This document shows positions 50,916 to 60,766 of a stretch of DNA of 64,000 bases, in pieces. Made by a program: the position numbers and the translations under genes. The DNA lies in NCBI GenBank assembly GCA_031291055.1, contig JARLJU010000215.1, positions 39,330 to 103,329 of the forward strand, given 5' to 3'. The DNA comes from Rudaea sp. GTDB taxonomy: Bacteria; Pseudomonadota; Gammaproteobacteria; Xanthomonadales; Rhodanobacteraceae. Numbering within the stretch: the stretch's first letter is position 1; each line of letters opens with the position of its first letter. Below the pieces are notes generated by a model. That model was given only the letters and a program-made list of their open reading frames with translations. It searched no databases and was not told the origin of the DNA.

Positions 50916-52712
50916 ATGAGCAAGCTAGAAGCGCTGACCCGCTGGGTGGACGATGTTGTCCGCCTGACCCAACCCGACCGCGTGCACTGGTGCGATGGTT
51001 CCGAAGCCGAGTACGACGCCCTGGTGGAGTTGATGCTCGCCAGCGGCGACCTGGTCGAGCTCAATCCGCGCACACATCCGAACTGCCATCTGCACCGCTC
51101 CAGCCCGTCGGACGTCGCGCGCGTCGAACACCTGACCTTCATCTGCACTCCGAACAAGGACGATGCAGGCCCGAACAACAACTGGATGGATCCGGCGCAG
51201 GCGCACGCGAAGATCGACGCGCTGTTCGCCGGCTGCATGCAGGGACGCACCCTGTACGTGATTCCGTATTGCATGGGCCCGATCGATTCGCCGCTGTCGC
51301 GTTGCGGCGTGGAGATCACCGACAGTCCGTACGTGGTTGCCAATATGCGCATCATGACGCGCATGGGCGCGCCGGCACTGGCCCGCATCGAGCGCGAAGG
51401 CAGCCGGCGGGAGGGCACGTTCGTCAAAGGACTGCATTCGACCGGCGAGCTCGATCCGCACAAACGCTACATCATGCATTTTCCGGACGAGCTCTCGATC
51501 AAGTCGATCGGCTCGGGTTATGGCGGCAACGCTCTGCTTGGCAAGAAATGCCATGCACTGCGCATTGCCTCCTGGCAGGCGCGCAGCGAAGGCTGGCTGG
51601 CCGAGCATATGCTGATCGTCGGCATACAGAATCCGCAAGGCGAGATCAGCTACGTTGCGGCAGCGTTCCCTTCGGCCTGCGGCAAGACCAATCTGGCCAT
51701 GCTGATTCCACCGGAAAGTTATCGCACGGCCGGCTGGAAAGTATGGACCGTCGGCGATGACATCTGCTGGATGACGCCGGGTGCCGACGGCCGCCTGTGG
51801 GCGATCAATCCGGAAGCCGGTTTCTTCGGCGTCGCGCCGGGTACCAGTGCCAAGACCAATCCGAACGCGCTGGCCATGCTCAATCACGATGCGATCTTCA
51901 CCAATGTCGCCATCACCGCGGATGGCGATCCGTGGTGGGAAGGCCTGACCGAAGGCACGCCGGTCAAGGATTGGCAGGGACGCGACTACGTGGCCGGCAA
52001 CGGTCCCGCCGCGCATCCCAACTCGCGGTTCACCGTGTCGGCGCGGCAATGCACCAGCTGGTCGCCGCATGCCGAAGACGCGCAGGGCGTGCCGATCTCG
52101 GCGATCGTGTTTGGCGGCCGCCGCGAGCATCTGGTGCCGCTGGTGTTCGAGGCGCGCGACTGGACGCACGGCGTGCTGGTCGGTGCGTCCATGGGTTCGG
52201 AGACAACCGCCGCCGCGACCGGCGCGGTCGGTGTGCTGCGCCGCGACTCGATGGCGATGAAGCCGTTCTGCGGTTACAACTTTGCCGACTATTTTGCCCA
52301 CTGGCTGTCGTTCGACAAACCCGGCGCGAAACTGCCGAAGATCTTCCACGTCAACTGGTTCCGCAAGGGCGAGGATGGCAAATTCCTCTGGCCGGGGTTC
52401 GGCGACAACATGCGCGTGCTGGAATGGATCCTCGGCCGCTGCAACGGCAGCGAGGGCGCCGCAGAAACTCCGATCGGCAATCTGCCGCGCGCGCAGGACC
52501 TGAATACGGACGGCCTGGATCTGACCCGCGGCAAGCTCGAAGCCCTGCTGCACGTCGATGCCGACAGCTGGATCGCCGAATACGAGAGCATCGGTGAGTA
52601 CCTGGCCTCGTATGGCACGCGCACCCCGGAAGTGCTGCAACGCGAGCAGCAGCGCATAGCTGCGGCGCTGACCGAGGAACAGATGGAGCCGCAGGAAGTG
52701 GGGACACCATAG
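50916..52712 (+). CDS. pckG: Phosphoenolpyruvate carboxykinase, GTP-dependent
   Basis: The 598-residue enzyme matches the GTP-dependent PEPCK class, which converts oxaloacetate to PEP for gluconeogenesis. The P-loop ACGKTNLAML has its lysine at 257, and the hypervariable substrate segments NPEAGFFGVAPGT and FGGRREHLVPLVFEA are present. A GGAAGGAGA ribosome site precedes the start. It complements the neighbouring fatty-acid genes, since growth on fatty acids needs gluconeogenesis. Confidence 0.97.
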   Translation: MSKLEALTRWVDDVVRLTQPDRVHWCDGSEAEYDALVELMLASGDLVELNPRTHPNCHLHRSSPSDVARVEHLTFICTPNKDDAGPNNNWMDPAQAHAKIDALFAGCMQGRTLYVIPYCMGPIDSPLSRCGVEITDSPYVVANMRIMTRMGAPALARIEREGSRREGTFVKGLHSTGELDPHKRYIMHFPDELSIKSIGSGYGGNALLGKKCHALRIASWQARSEGWLAEHMLIVGIQNPQGEISYVAAAFPSACGKTNLAMLIPPESYRTAGWKVWTVGDDICWMTPGADGRLWAINPEAGFFGVAPGTSAKTNPNALAMLNHDAIFTNVAITADGDPWWEGLTEGTPVKDWQGRDYVAGNGPAAHPNSRFTVSARQCTSWSPHAEDAQGVPISAIVFGGRREHLVPLVFEARDWTHGVLVGASMGSETTAAATGAVGVLRRDSMAMKPFCGYNFADYFAHWLSFDKPGAKLPKIFHVNWFRKGEDGKFLWPGFGDNMRVLEWILGRCNGSEGAAETPIGNLPRAQDLNTDGLDLTRGKLEALLHVDADSWIAEYESIGEYLASYGTRTPEVLQREQQRIAAALTEEQMEPQEVGTP

Positions 52713-52910
52713 CCGTGCGCCAGGCCGGCCGAACATCGCGTGGTGCGATGTGAGCGAAGCGAACCGCTGAGCTGGCGCCGCAGGGGCCCTGGATGGCAGG
52801 CCGGCTTGACCCGGGATGGGCATCCTTGCAGTCGGACCCTGGTCCCCGGCCACGCCACAAATCGCGGCACACGGTTAAACCGATCGCGCCCCGGGCGCAT
52901 CTGAAAGGGC
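52713..52910. other. 198-bp gap between pckG and the sigma gene, possible dispersed repeat
   Basis: No gene is seen. The stretch 52785-52850 has CTGGATGG and GGGATGGG phrases and short inverted segments (GGCCCTGG, CCAGG-like) of the kind seen in intergenic repeats. It has no strong terminator stem. The identity as a repeat would need other copies. Confidence 0.25.
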
Positions 52911-53492
52911 ATGATGGATGGCGCCGCGCTCAGCATGAACCTGCCCTTGCCTGAAACCGAGCCGGCGCCCGACGACGTTTCGGCGCGGGTCCGTCGCGCC
53001 GTGGCTGGCGACATCACGGCTTTCGAACAGCTTTACCGCGATCATGTCGGTCGCGTGCATGGTGCAATCCTGCGTCTGGTCGGCATGGACCGCGCGCGCG
53101 CCGAGGAATTGACCCAGGATGCATTCGTGCGCGCCTGGCAGAAATTGTCCAGCTTCCGCCACGAAAGCTCGTTTTCGACCTGGCTGTATCGTCTCGGCGT
53201 CAACACGGCGTTGATGGAGCTGCGCGGCCGGCGCAACGAAGACAGTGTGGACAATGCCGCGCTGGAACTTGCCGCCGGAGGCGAGGTGCCGTTCTGCGCC
53301 GCCGAGCGCGGCGATCTGGAGCGGGCCGTGTCAAAGTTGCCGCCGCGTGCACGGGCGGTACTGGTGCTGCATGATGTGGAAGGCTGGAAACACGAGGAAA
53401 TCTCGATCGAACTGGGCATGGCGGTCGGTTCGTCCAAGGCTCAGTTGCATCGCGCCCGCGGCTTGTTGCGGCGCGCTCTCGCGGACCGCTGA
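52911..53492 (+). CDS. ECF-type RNA polymerase sigma factor
   Basis: The 193-residue factor has region 2 (ITAFEQLYRDHVGRVHGAIL and AEELTQDAFVRAWQKL) and region 4 (LPPRARAVLVLHDVEGWKHE, then EISIELGMAVGSSKAQLHRA). A second ATG follows immediately at 52914, so the first codon is uncertain by one. It is the first gene of a three-gene set with a membrane protein and a DUF4097 protein. Confidence 0.94.
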   Translation: MMDGAALSMNLPLPETEPAPDDVSARVRRAVAGDITAFEQLYRDHVGRVHGAILRLVGMDRARAEELTQDAFVRAWQKLSSFRHESSFSTWLYRLGVNTALMELRGRRNEDSVDNAALELAAGGEVPFCAAERGDLERAVSKLPPRARAVLVLHDVEGWKHEEISIELGMAVGSSKAQLHRARGLLRRALADR

Positions 53493-53529
53493 AAGCGATC
53501 CGGGAAGCATCGGAATGATGAGGTGAGGC

Positions 53530-53979
53530 ATGAACAACGAATTCCAATGGCGCAGTGAAATGCGCAAGCTCGACGGCGCGGTGGAACCCGCACGCGACCT
53601 GTGGCCGGACCTGGCCGCGCGCATCGGCGCGCAGCGAATGCCTCGGCGCATGCCGCGCATCGGTTTCGCGATTGCCGCAACGGCGATGCTTGCCTGTGGC
53701 GCCGGCTTGATCGCGCAACGTCTGCAATCGCGCGCGCAATCCGTGGTGGCGCTGACGCAGCAGGCATCGGCAGACACCGTCGTTCCGCGCACGCCACTGG
53801 ATTGGGCGACGCCGGCAAATCCGGCGCTCGCCGCGGCCGCCGAGGATCTGGACGGTGCCAGCGCACAATTGCAGCAGGCTCTGGAACAACAGCCGGATGC
53901 GGTGTTCCTGGTCGGCATGCTCAATCGCACCAACGGTCAGCGCATGCGCTTGTTGCAGCAGGCGCCCTACGCGGGGTGA
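53530..53979 (+). CDS. Membrane protein, likely anti-sigma partner
   Basis: The 149-residue protein has an N-terminal cytoplasmic region (about 1-40), a helix (about 44-62, IGFAIAATAMLACGAGLI) and a periplasmic Ala/Gln-rich helical region. The context, directly after a sigma gene and with a cytoplasmic N-terminus, suggests an anti-sigma factor without a zinc finger. The family is unrecognised. Confidence 0.65.
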   Translation: MNNEFQWRSEMRKLDGAVEPARDLWPDLAARIGAQRMPRRMPRIGFAIAATAMLACGAGLIAQRLQSRAQSVVALTQQASADTVVPRTPLDWATPANPALAAAAEDLDGASAQLQQALEQQPDAVFLVGMLNRTNGQRMRLLQQAPYAG

Positions 53980-53996
53980 ACCCGCTCGAGGACAGG

Positions 53997-54962
53997 ATGA
54001 TGAAATTGAACAATTTCCACATAGCCATGTTTTCCACAACACTGCTGCTTGCAGCTACGGGCCGCGCCGCGGACGTCACGGCAGCGCAGGAACAGACCAT
54101 CGCCGCTGACGCCGGGACCAAGGCGCTGGATCAGTCCTGGCACGTGGCTGCCGATGCACGTATCGAAGTCGACAATGTGCGCGGCAGCGTCGCGGTAACC
54201 GGATGGGATCGGGCCGAGGTCAAGCTGGGCGGCAGTCTCGGTGCCGGTTCCAGGCTCGATATCTCCGGCGACGAACATCATCTGGTGTTGCGCGTGAAAG
54301 GCGGCGGAAACGGCTGGTTCGGCAACAACGGACCGGATCACGACTCCGATCTGGTCGTCAGCGTGCCGCGTGCGGCGGTGCTCAAGGTCGGCGTGGTCAG
54401 CGCGGATGCAACGGTCTCCGGAGTTTCCGGCAAGTCGCTGGATGTGGACGGCGTCAGCGGCAAATTGAACGTGACCAGCGATGCGCCCGAGATCGACATC
54501 AGCAGCGTCAGCGGCGGGATCGTGTTCAGCGCGTCGCAAGCCGATGTGGTCGGGCATACGCATCTGCAGACGGTGAGCGGCGACATCGATGCCAGAAAGA
54601 TCGGTGGTCGGATCAAGCTTGAAACGGTTTCCGGCGACATCGGTCTGGATGCCGGCCAGGTGCAGGAGCTGGAAACCGGTACTGTTTCCGGCGACGCCAA
54701 GGTCCAGCTCGTGCCCGCGCCTCACGCGCACCTGAATCTCGAATCGATGAGTGGCAATATCGGTCTGCGTCTGCCGGCGAGTTTGTCGGCGCACATCGAA
54801 GCGCAGACCTTCAGCGGCGATATCGGGAGCGACTTCGGCAAGGTGCAGCACAAGGAACGCGGCCCCGGCAGCAGCCTGGACGCGCGTGTCGGCGACGGCG
54901 ACGCGCAGATCAACACGCAGACTTTCAGCGGCGGCATCCAGGTGCGCAAGCAGGGCGGCTGA
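53997..54962 (+). CDS. Exported DUF4097 family protein (adhesin-like beta-helix)
   Basis: The 321-residue protein has a signal peptide (1-25) and a DUF4097 repeat. Short units of the form VSGDIDA, VSGDIGL, VSGDAKV and FSGDIGS recur, producing a right-handed beta-helix-like pattern. Two in-frame ATG codons (53997 and 54000) follow an AGGACAGG site. It is the third gene of the ECF cassette. DUF4097 proteins are often surface or envelope proteins of unknown role. Confidence 0.85.
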   Translation: MMKLNNFHIAMFSTTLLLAATGRAADVTAAQEQTIAADAGTKALDQSWHVAADARIEVDNVRGSVAVTGWDRAEVKLGGSLGAGSRLDISGDEHHLVLRVKGGGNGWFGNNGPDHDSDLVVSVPRAAVLKVGVVSADATVSGVSGKSLDVDGVSGKLNVTSDAPEIDISSVSGGIVFSASQADVVGHTHLQTVSGDIDARKIGGRIKLETVSGDIGLDAGQVQELETGTVSGDAKVQLVPAPHAHLNLESMSGNIGLRLPASLSAHIEAQTFSGDIGSDFGKVQHKERGPGSSLDARVGDGDAQINTQTFSGGIQVRKQGG

Positions 54963-54991
54963 TGCGGCAGTGCGGCTTGCTGCCGTCGGAT

Positions 54992-57900
54992 TCAGTCTTC
55001 GGCAAACAGTCGGGTGAGTTCGGGCAAGAGCGGCGCATAGCCGCGCCAGCGGCCGATCGACCGCGTATGCAGCGGTTGCCGCACCTGCCAGACGCTGGCT
55101 GTGGTGACCGGACCGGATACGCCCGGTTGCGCCTGCAGCAGCGGCTCCGGAGCAACCTCGAGAAACTGCGCTAGCCGCCGCAGGCAGCCCGGATCGCCAC
55201 TGGCCAGTGTTTCGTAGTCCAGCTCGAAGATCGGCAGCGCGAGCGTCTGTCGCCAGTGCGCCATCAACTGTTCGTAGCCGGTCGCCATCGCGGCGATGTC
55301 GGCGAAATCATAGGCAAAGCCGGAATCGGCATGTGCAAAGTGCTGCATCCATATCGATAGTGCGGTATCGCGCCGGTTGCGGCGGCAATGGATGATCCTG
55401 GCTGAAGGAAACAACGCTGCGATCAGATCCAGATAGCGGAAATTGAGCGGGTTCTTGTCGATGTAGCCGCGTGCCGGGGCGTCGTCGCGACGGAACTGCA
55501 CGCTGACCAGATCGCGCACCGCGCGCAACGCCGAAGCCTCGTGCATTTGTCCCTGCGTTTGCAGGTTCGTGTGCATTGCGCCGATCCAGTTCAACTCGCC
55601 GCGATCGTGCAATTGCGGGTGCCCTCCCAGCAGGGCCGCAGTCAGCGTGGTTCCCGTGCGCGGCAGGCCGATGATGAAAACCGGCGTGAAGTCCATGGGG
55701 TCGGTGAGCGTCGGCAACGTATTGGTCGCGAGTTTGCCGCTCACGAAATTCCGCCACGCATCCGCGCGCCATGGCGTGCCGGCATGTGCTTGCGTGTTTG
55801 CGTCGCGCAGTACCGGCACAGCCGCGGCGTAGTCGCCAAGGTCATCCAGCGCCTTGCCCAGGGCAAAGCCTGCGCAGATGCGGGCAGACGCTGCCAGCGC
55901 CGGATTCGCGCCGGCGTCTTTGAACCGCTGCAGGTCCGGATCATTGCGATTCGTATAGCGCTGGCAATGAGCCAGGCGCAACCACGCGGCAGCCTGTCCG
56001 GGATCGCGAGCCAGCGCGTCATGCAGTGCATCGCGAGCAAAATCGAACTGGCCCAGTGCCAGTGCGATCTCGCCGGTGATCGCCGCGAGCCGCGCATCCT
56101 CTGGCCAGCGTTCGTGCGCGGCCGCTGCTATGCCGATGGCTTGTGCGTGCGCTCCACACTCGCGCAGAAACGCCAGCAGCGCCAGGCTTTGCTCGGCATC
56201 GCCGACAATCGCGCCAGCCAGGGCGACAACGACTTGTGCCGCGGCGTCGAGGCGCCCTTGTTCGCGCAGCATGAACGCCAGCGACATGGCGGCGTCGCGA
56301 TGTTCCGGATGGTGGTGCAGCAGCGCGCGAAAGCCCTGTTCGGCCTCGTCGCGGCGCCCGGTCAGGCGCAGAGCGTTGGCGCGCCAGTAGCGCAATTGCG
56401 CCACTTGTGGAAAATGCTGCATCGCTGCGTCAGCTACCGCGATGGCGACCGGATGGAAGCCGCCGCGAACCAGGTCGACGACCACCTGGGTCCAGGTGCC
56501 GGCCGCATGTGGTTGCGCCTGCAGGCGGTCCATCAACATGGAAGTGGCCGGGTTGACACCGGATCGCGCGGTCGCAGCAGTGAATTCGGCTACCAGGACC
56601 TGCGCAGTCTCAGCCAGATTCGGTGCGCGAACTGTCCTGCCGTTTGGCGCAGCCGTAGCGCGCGAGTCGGCGTCAGCAAACGGTGGCAGCCCGAGTTCCT
56701 TGCGCAATGGATCCAGCAGGGCTCCATAGGCGCCGCTGCGCGCGGTATCGCGGCGAATCGGCTCGCGCACCTGGCTCGCGCTGGGTGAGTAGACCTCACG
56801 CTTGGTCTTGTGGAACTGCAGGCAGCCGCTTTCGAAGTCCAGATCGCAAAATGCGAGCAGCTCGCGGATCCGTGTTTCCGGGGCGGCGACGAGATTTTCG
56901 TATACATTTTCATAGACGTGCCGCGGGTGCAACGCGTGCCAATGGCGTGTTGCGCGATCGAAGTCGCGCCAGTAGGCGGCCAGATCCGGAAACGTATGCG
57001 TATACTCGTTGCGGGCAAGAAACTGCCGATAGCAGCCCAGGCAGGTTTCCAGCGGATCGCGCCGGCAAACGATGATATGTGCTGCCGGCAGCATCGCGCG
57101 AACCACGCCTATGTACTGCCAGTTGTTCGGCAGCTTGTCGGTGAACCGCGGGCGCCGGTTCTGCCAGTGCGCGGTGCGTTCGAGGTAGCGATGGCCCAGG
57201 CGCTCCCAGTCCTTTGGCGTCATCGACCCCACCCATTGCGGGAAAGGCTGCTGGCGCCGCTGCGATTCTTCGTTGAGAACCTGCGGCATGTCGGGCAGTT
57301 CGCCGGCGCCTTCCACCTGGGAGTGCGAGGCGAGGATCTGTTCGACCAGGGTCGAACCGGAGCGCGGCAGGCTGGTGATGAAGATGACCTGGCCGCCGAG
57401 CGATTGTGGCGCCGCCACGGGGGGTGGTGTGAACGCCTGCAGCATGGCATCCACCTGGCCCGATGACCAAGCGGCGTTCCACCCGCGCCGCGCGCGCGCG
57501 CGCGCATGAGCCTGTGCCAGCGCCGCCAGCGATTCGGCATAGCGGCCCTGATCCTCCAGACCCTTTGCAAGGGCGAAACCCATGGCAATCAGATCGTCGT
57601 CGCCCGCACCGGGACGTTGCATGGCCTGCCGGATGCTTGTGACATCCGCGTCGTCGAGCTTGGTCGTCTTCAGGTCAGCCAAGCCCCACCACGCCGTGCC
57701 GGCGTCGGGCTTTTGCGCAATGACCTGGCGATACTCGGCTGCCGCTTCGCTGTTGTTGCCGCTGGCCCTGAGCATCTCGCCCAGCATCACGCGGGCGTTT
57801 GCGTGGTCCGGCGCATGCGCGACGGCCTGGCGCAGCGCGGCGGCTGATTCTTCGGGACGCACGCAGCGCATGAGCAGCAAGCCCAGGTTGTACCAGGCCG

Positions 57901-58273
57901 AAGCCAGATCCGGCTGCAGCTCGCAGGCGCGACGCAGGCTGGCGATGGCCGCGTCCATCTCCGTGCTCTCGCCCAGCACCGCACCCAGAGTGTTGTGGTA
58001 GAGCGCATCGTCGGGACGCTGCGCGACGGCTCGGCGCATGCTGTCGATCGCCGCACGCTTGTCCCCGCGCAGATTCTGGATGCCGGCGAGCAGGCGCAGT
58101 ACTTCCGGATGGTCGGGAAACAGTGCCATCGCTCCGGTGATATGGCGCTCCGCCTCGTCGACGCGGCCCAGTTCCAGGGCATCGGCAGTCGCTACCACGT
58201 GCCGGATCGCCTGTGGCGTGAGACCGTCCAGGCGCGTCCTGGCAATTGCTGCTTGATCGATGGGGAGAATCAT
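54992..58273 (-). CDS. Double TPR-sulfotransferase (two modules in one chain)
   Basis: The 1093-residue protein has TPR-type helices (about 30-210) and a first sulfotransferase domain with the 5'-phosphosulfate loop SLPRSGST (301-308) and 3'-phosphate segment CRRDPLETCLGCY (about 403-415). A second TPR region (about 580-830) leads to a second sulfotransferase domain with GLPRTGTT (869-876) and CRRNRRDTALSIW. Both copies keep the phosphate loop, so both may be active. No signal peptide is present, so it is probably cytoplasmic. Its start lies 9 bases downstream of the oxygenase stop. Confidence 0.92.
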   Translation of the reverse strand: MILPIDQAAIARTRLDGLTPQAIRHVVATADALELGRVDEAERHITGAMALFPDHPEVLRLLAGIQNLRGDKRAAIDSMRRAVAQRPDDALYHNTLGAVLGESTEMDAAIASLRRACELQPDLASAWYNLGLLLMRCVRPEESAAALRQAVAHAPDHANARVMLGEMLRASGNNSEAAAEYRQVIAQKPDAGTAWWGLADLKTTKLDDADVTSIRQAMQRPGAGDDDLIAMGFALAKGLEDQGRYAESLAALAQAHARARARRGWNAAWSSGQVDAMLQAFTPPPVAAPQSLGGQVIFITSLPRSGSTLVEQILASHSQVEGAGELPDMPQVLNEESQRRQQPFPQWVGSMTPKDWERLGHRYLERTAHWQNRRPRFTDKLPNNWQYIGVVRAMLPAAHIIVCRRDPLETCLGCYRQFLARNEYTHTFPDLAAYWRDFDRATRHWHALHPRHVYENVYENLVAAPETRIRELLAFCDLDFESGCLQFHKTKREVYSPSASQVREPIRRDTARSGAYGALLDPLRKELGLPPFADADSRATAAPNGRTVRAPNLAETAQVLVAEFTAATARSGVNPATSMLMDRLQAQPHAAGTWTQVVVDLVRGGFHPVAIAVADAAMQHFPQVAQLRYWRANALRLTGRRDEAEQGFRALLHHHPEHRDAAMSLAFMLREQGRLDAAAQVVVALAGAIVGDAEQSLALLAFLRECGAHAQAIGIAAAAHERWPEDARLAAITGEIALALGQFDFARDALHDALARDPGQAAAWLRLAHCQRYTNRNDPDLQRFKDAGANPALAASARICAGFALGKALDDLGDYAAAVPVLRDANTQAHAGTPWRADAWRNFVSGKLATNTLPTLTDPMDFTPVFIIGLPRTGTTLTAALLGGHPQLHDRGELNWIGAMHTNLQTQGQMHEASALRAVRDLVSVQFRRDDAPARGYIDKNPLNFRYLDLIAALFPSARIIHCRRNRRDTALSIWMQHFAHADSGFAYDFADIAAMATGYEQLMAHWRQTLALPIFELDYETLASGDPGCLRRLAQFLEVAPEPLLQAQPGVSGPVTTASVWQVRQPLHTRSIGRWRGYAPLLPELTRLFAED

Positions 58274-58282
58274 CCGGGCTCG

Positions 58283-58873
58283 CTAGAAAAGCAGATAGGT
58301 AGAGACGATGTATTTGTCGTTTGATCGCGGCGCGAGCCCGGCATGCTGGAACATCCAGTAAGGTGGGAACATCAGCAGGCGCCCGGCGCGTGCCTGCACT
58401 TTCAGGCCGAAGTTGCAGAACTCGGTCTCGCCGCCTTCGGCGACATCGTTCAGGTACCACAGAAACACCAGATAGCGGTTGCACTTCTCGTCGCGCGCAT
58501 CGTAGTGCGGTTCGAACTTCTCGTCCGCGCCGGCGCGGTAGCGCTTGATGCGGATGTCCTCGATGCGTGGGCGGTTCGGCACGGGAATGGTCAGATCGAG
58601 ATTCTGGTTGTAGCGGGCAAGGTATTCCTCGATCTGGGCCAGGAAAAATCCCTTGAAGCCGGCGTCGGCCAACGGCGTGATGTTGAGCTCGGTCCAGGAA
58701 CTGCCTTCCAGGCCGCGTTTGTAGCCGCGACCATTGGGTACCTGCAGGCGCTCCAGGCTGTTGAACGATTCGACCATCTGTACGCAAAACTCCGGCGTCA
58801 TCGCGCCATCGAACACCTGGATGCAGCGATCCAGGTGCAGCGTACTCGTGCCGCTCGGTGGCTCAGTCTGCAT
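58283..58873 (-). CDS. 2-oxoglutarate-Fe(II) oxygenase (prolyl-hydroxylase-like)
   Basis: The 196-residue protein has an iron triad of H123 and D125 in EPHYDARDE and H177 in FQHAG. FLWYLNDVAEGGETEF is the typical prolyl-4-hydroxylase beta strand, and a downstream basic residue (R183 or K187) is placed to hold 2-oxoglutarate. It would hydroxylate a protein, peptide or small molecule. It overlaps the preceding sulfotransferase gene by 11 bases. The start at 58873 is chosen for that overlap; 58930 would lie within the neighbour. Confidence 0.9.
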   Translation of the reverse strand: MQTEPPSGTSTLHLDRCIQVFDGAMTPEFCVQMVESFNSLERLQVPNGRGYKRGLEGSSWTELNITPLADAGFKGFFLAQIEEYLARYNQNLDLTIPVPNRPRIEDIRIKRYRAGADEKFEPHYDARDEKCNRYLVFLWYLNDVAEGGETEFCNFGLKVQARAGRLLMFPPYWMFQHAGLAPRSNDKYIVSTYLLF

Positions 58874-60686
58874 ATCCCCAATGCTCCACGATGGGCTTGA
58901 GGATGGGAAGTACCGGTTCCAGGTGCGCACGGTAACGCAACCAGCGACCGAGGCCGCGGGTGTTGGCCGGCTCGGTCACTTGCGCATAACTGGGCGTGGC
59001 GATGTAGCCCTTCTTGCGCGCATGTTCGTGAAACGCGAGCATCGGTGTCGTGTCGGCGACGTCGATGAACGCGCCGATGCGGCGGGCGTTGCCGGCAAAG
59101 TCGGCAAGCAGGTCTTCATGGCGCAGTTCCATGATGCGTGGCGAAAGGATCTGGACATTGCGCCGCCAGCCCTGCATGGCGTTGGCATAGCCGCGCGCGA
59201 GGCGCTGCAGGGAAGAGCACAGCACCATGAACGCAGGCGCACCAAAACTCTGCATATAGCAGCTGAGCACGACATCGCAGGGATGGCGCAGCGCGAAAAT
59301 GATTTTGGCTTCGGGAAACAGGCGATTGATCAGCGGCAGCCGCAGCATGTTCAGAGGATTCTTGTCGACGAGACGCTGACCGGGTTCGAGTTTGACGGTC
59401 TTGCGCACCAGGCTCCAGTAAACATTGCGCAATTGTTCACATTGTGCCGCATCCAGCCGATGCAGATCCTGTGGATAGGACAGGCCGAAGCGGCCCATGT
59501 GTTCGACCACGTCCTGGAAAAACGGCTGCTCGTCCATGGCGCGCAGCATAGGTACTGCGTCCAGCATCTGTTCTAGCATGGTCGTGCCCGAGCGCGGAAA
59601 GCCGACGATGAACACGGGTGAATCGGCGACCGTCGGCGACAGCATCGGGAGCCATTGCCGGTACTGGTCCGCCGTGACCGGCTCCAGGCCGCGGGTCAAC
59701 GGATCCACCTCGGGTGCAGTCAACTCGGGCGCAAGCAGCACCGCCTTTTTCATCTGTCCCGCATGGGCCAGCCGCAGCGCATCCATCGCGCCGTCAGCGT
59801 CCTTGAGTTTGTCGCGCACATGCGCCAGGGCGAAAAAAAAATCACTGCCCGGCCGTGTGGTTTTTGCCAATGGTTCCAGCAGGGCGCTGGCTTTCTGGAA
59901 ATCCTTTTCGCGGGAGGCGATTGCAGCATAGGCATTGACGATCTCATTCTGCAGGTCGGTGTCGGTCATCGCGTTCGGGTCCGGCAGTTGCGCCAGCAGA
60001 GCCTGCGCTTCAGCCGTGCGGTTCAGACGTTCATAGTGCATGAGCAGACGTACCTGTACACGCGCCTTGTCGGAAGTGCGTTGCAGTGCGCTCAGCAGGA
60101 TTGTTTCGGCCGACGCCGGATGACCGATGCGCATCATGACGCTTGCGAGCAGCAACTGCAGGTCCAGGTCGATCTGGGTCCATTGCCACCACGAGGCAAC
60201 AAGGCGCTCGGCGTTGGCCATGTCGGTGCATTCGCAGCACGCGTGCGCCCCATAAATGCGTGCACTGGTCAGGTCCGGATCCAGTTCGCACGCGCCGAGG
60301 AAGCAGAAGCGGGCAGCGGCGAAATCGCCGCGATCGTGGTAGAGCAATCCCAGGTTTTCCAGAGCGCCGACATTTTTTCCATCCAGCACCAGCGACTGGC
60401 GATAGGCGCTTTCGGCGGCTTCGCCCTGACCGGCCGCGCGCAGGACAGTCCCGAGGTTGTTCCAATGGATTGGCGAGCCGGGTTGCAGCCGGGTCAGCTT
60501 GAGGAAGGTCTGTTCGGCCTGCTCAAGCTTGCCTTGCAACTGTTCGCTCAAGCCGAGCAGCACGAGAGCGGATTCGTCGACAGGCAGTACTTGCAGATAT
60601 TGCCGCGCCCATTGTTCTGCGAGCGGCAGGCGCCCCTGCTGCAGTGCCCTGGAAATATCGTCGATGCTTGGTTGAGGTGTTTGCAT
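58863..60686 (-). CDS. TPR-sulfotransferase (single module)
   Basis: The 607-residue protein has TPR helices (about 20-160, including LGTVLRAAGQGEAAESAYRQ), a middle helical region and a C-terminal sulfotransferase domain with 5'-phosphosulfate loop GFPRSGTT (362-369) and RHPCDVVLSCY as 3'-phosphate segment. No signal peptide or membrane helix is present. It precedes the 2OG oxygenase with overlapping stop/start. The start at 60686 begins MQTPQPSID; the long upstream frame runs into the YkgJ gene and is not coding. Confidence 0.92.
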   Translation of the reverse strand: MQTPQPSIDDISRALQQGRLPLAEQWARQYLQVLPVDESALVLLGLSEQLQGKLEQAEQTFLKLTRLQPGSPIHWNNLGTVLRAAGQGEAAESAYRQSLVLDGKNVGALENLGLLYHDRGDFAAARFCFLGACELDPDLTSARIYGAHACCECTDMANAERLVASWWQWTQIDLDLQLLLASVMMRIGHPASAETILLSALQRTSDKARVQVRLLMHYERLNRTAEAQALLAQLPDPNAMTDTDLQNEIVNAYAAIASREKDFQKASALLEPLAKTTRPGSDFFFALAHVRDKLKDADGAMDALRLAHAGQMKKAVLLAPELTAPEVDPLTRGLEPVTADQYRQWLPMLSPTVADSPVFIVGFPRSGTTMLEQMLDAVPMLRAMDEQPFFQDVVEHMGRFGLSYPQDLHRLDAAQCEQLRNVYWSLVRKTVKLEPGQRLVDKNPLNMLRLPLINRLFPEAKIIFALRHPCDVVLSCYMQSFGAPAFMVLCSSLQRLARGYANAMQGWRRNVQILSPRIMELRHEDLLADFAGNARRIGAFIDVADTTPMLAFHEHARKKGYIATPSYAQVTEPANTRGLGRWLRYRAHLEPVLPILKPIVEHWGYAD

Positions 60687-60704
60687 GGTGCCTGCAGTAG
60701 GTGA

Positions 60705-60733
60705 GTGTTGCGGTGCCTTCTTTTCCGCAACAC
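60705..60733. other. Hairpin between the YkgJ-like and sulfotransferase genes
   Basis: GTGTTGCGG (60705-60713) and CCGCAACAC (60725-60733) form a perfect 9-bp stem. It is not followed by a T-run on either strand, so it more likely modulates the mRNA than terminates it. Confidence 0.5.
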
Positions 60734-60766
60734 GCCTTGTCGCGTGCGGATGGAGAAGGGAGAAAC

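Noticed and set aside
57486..57507. Run of CG dinucleotides
   Set aside because: It lies within the double sulfotransferase gene and encodes alternating Ala and Arg.
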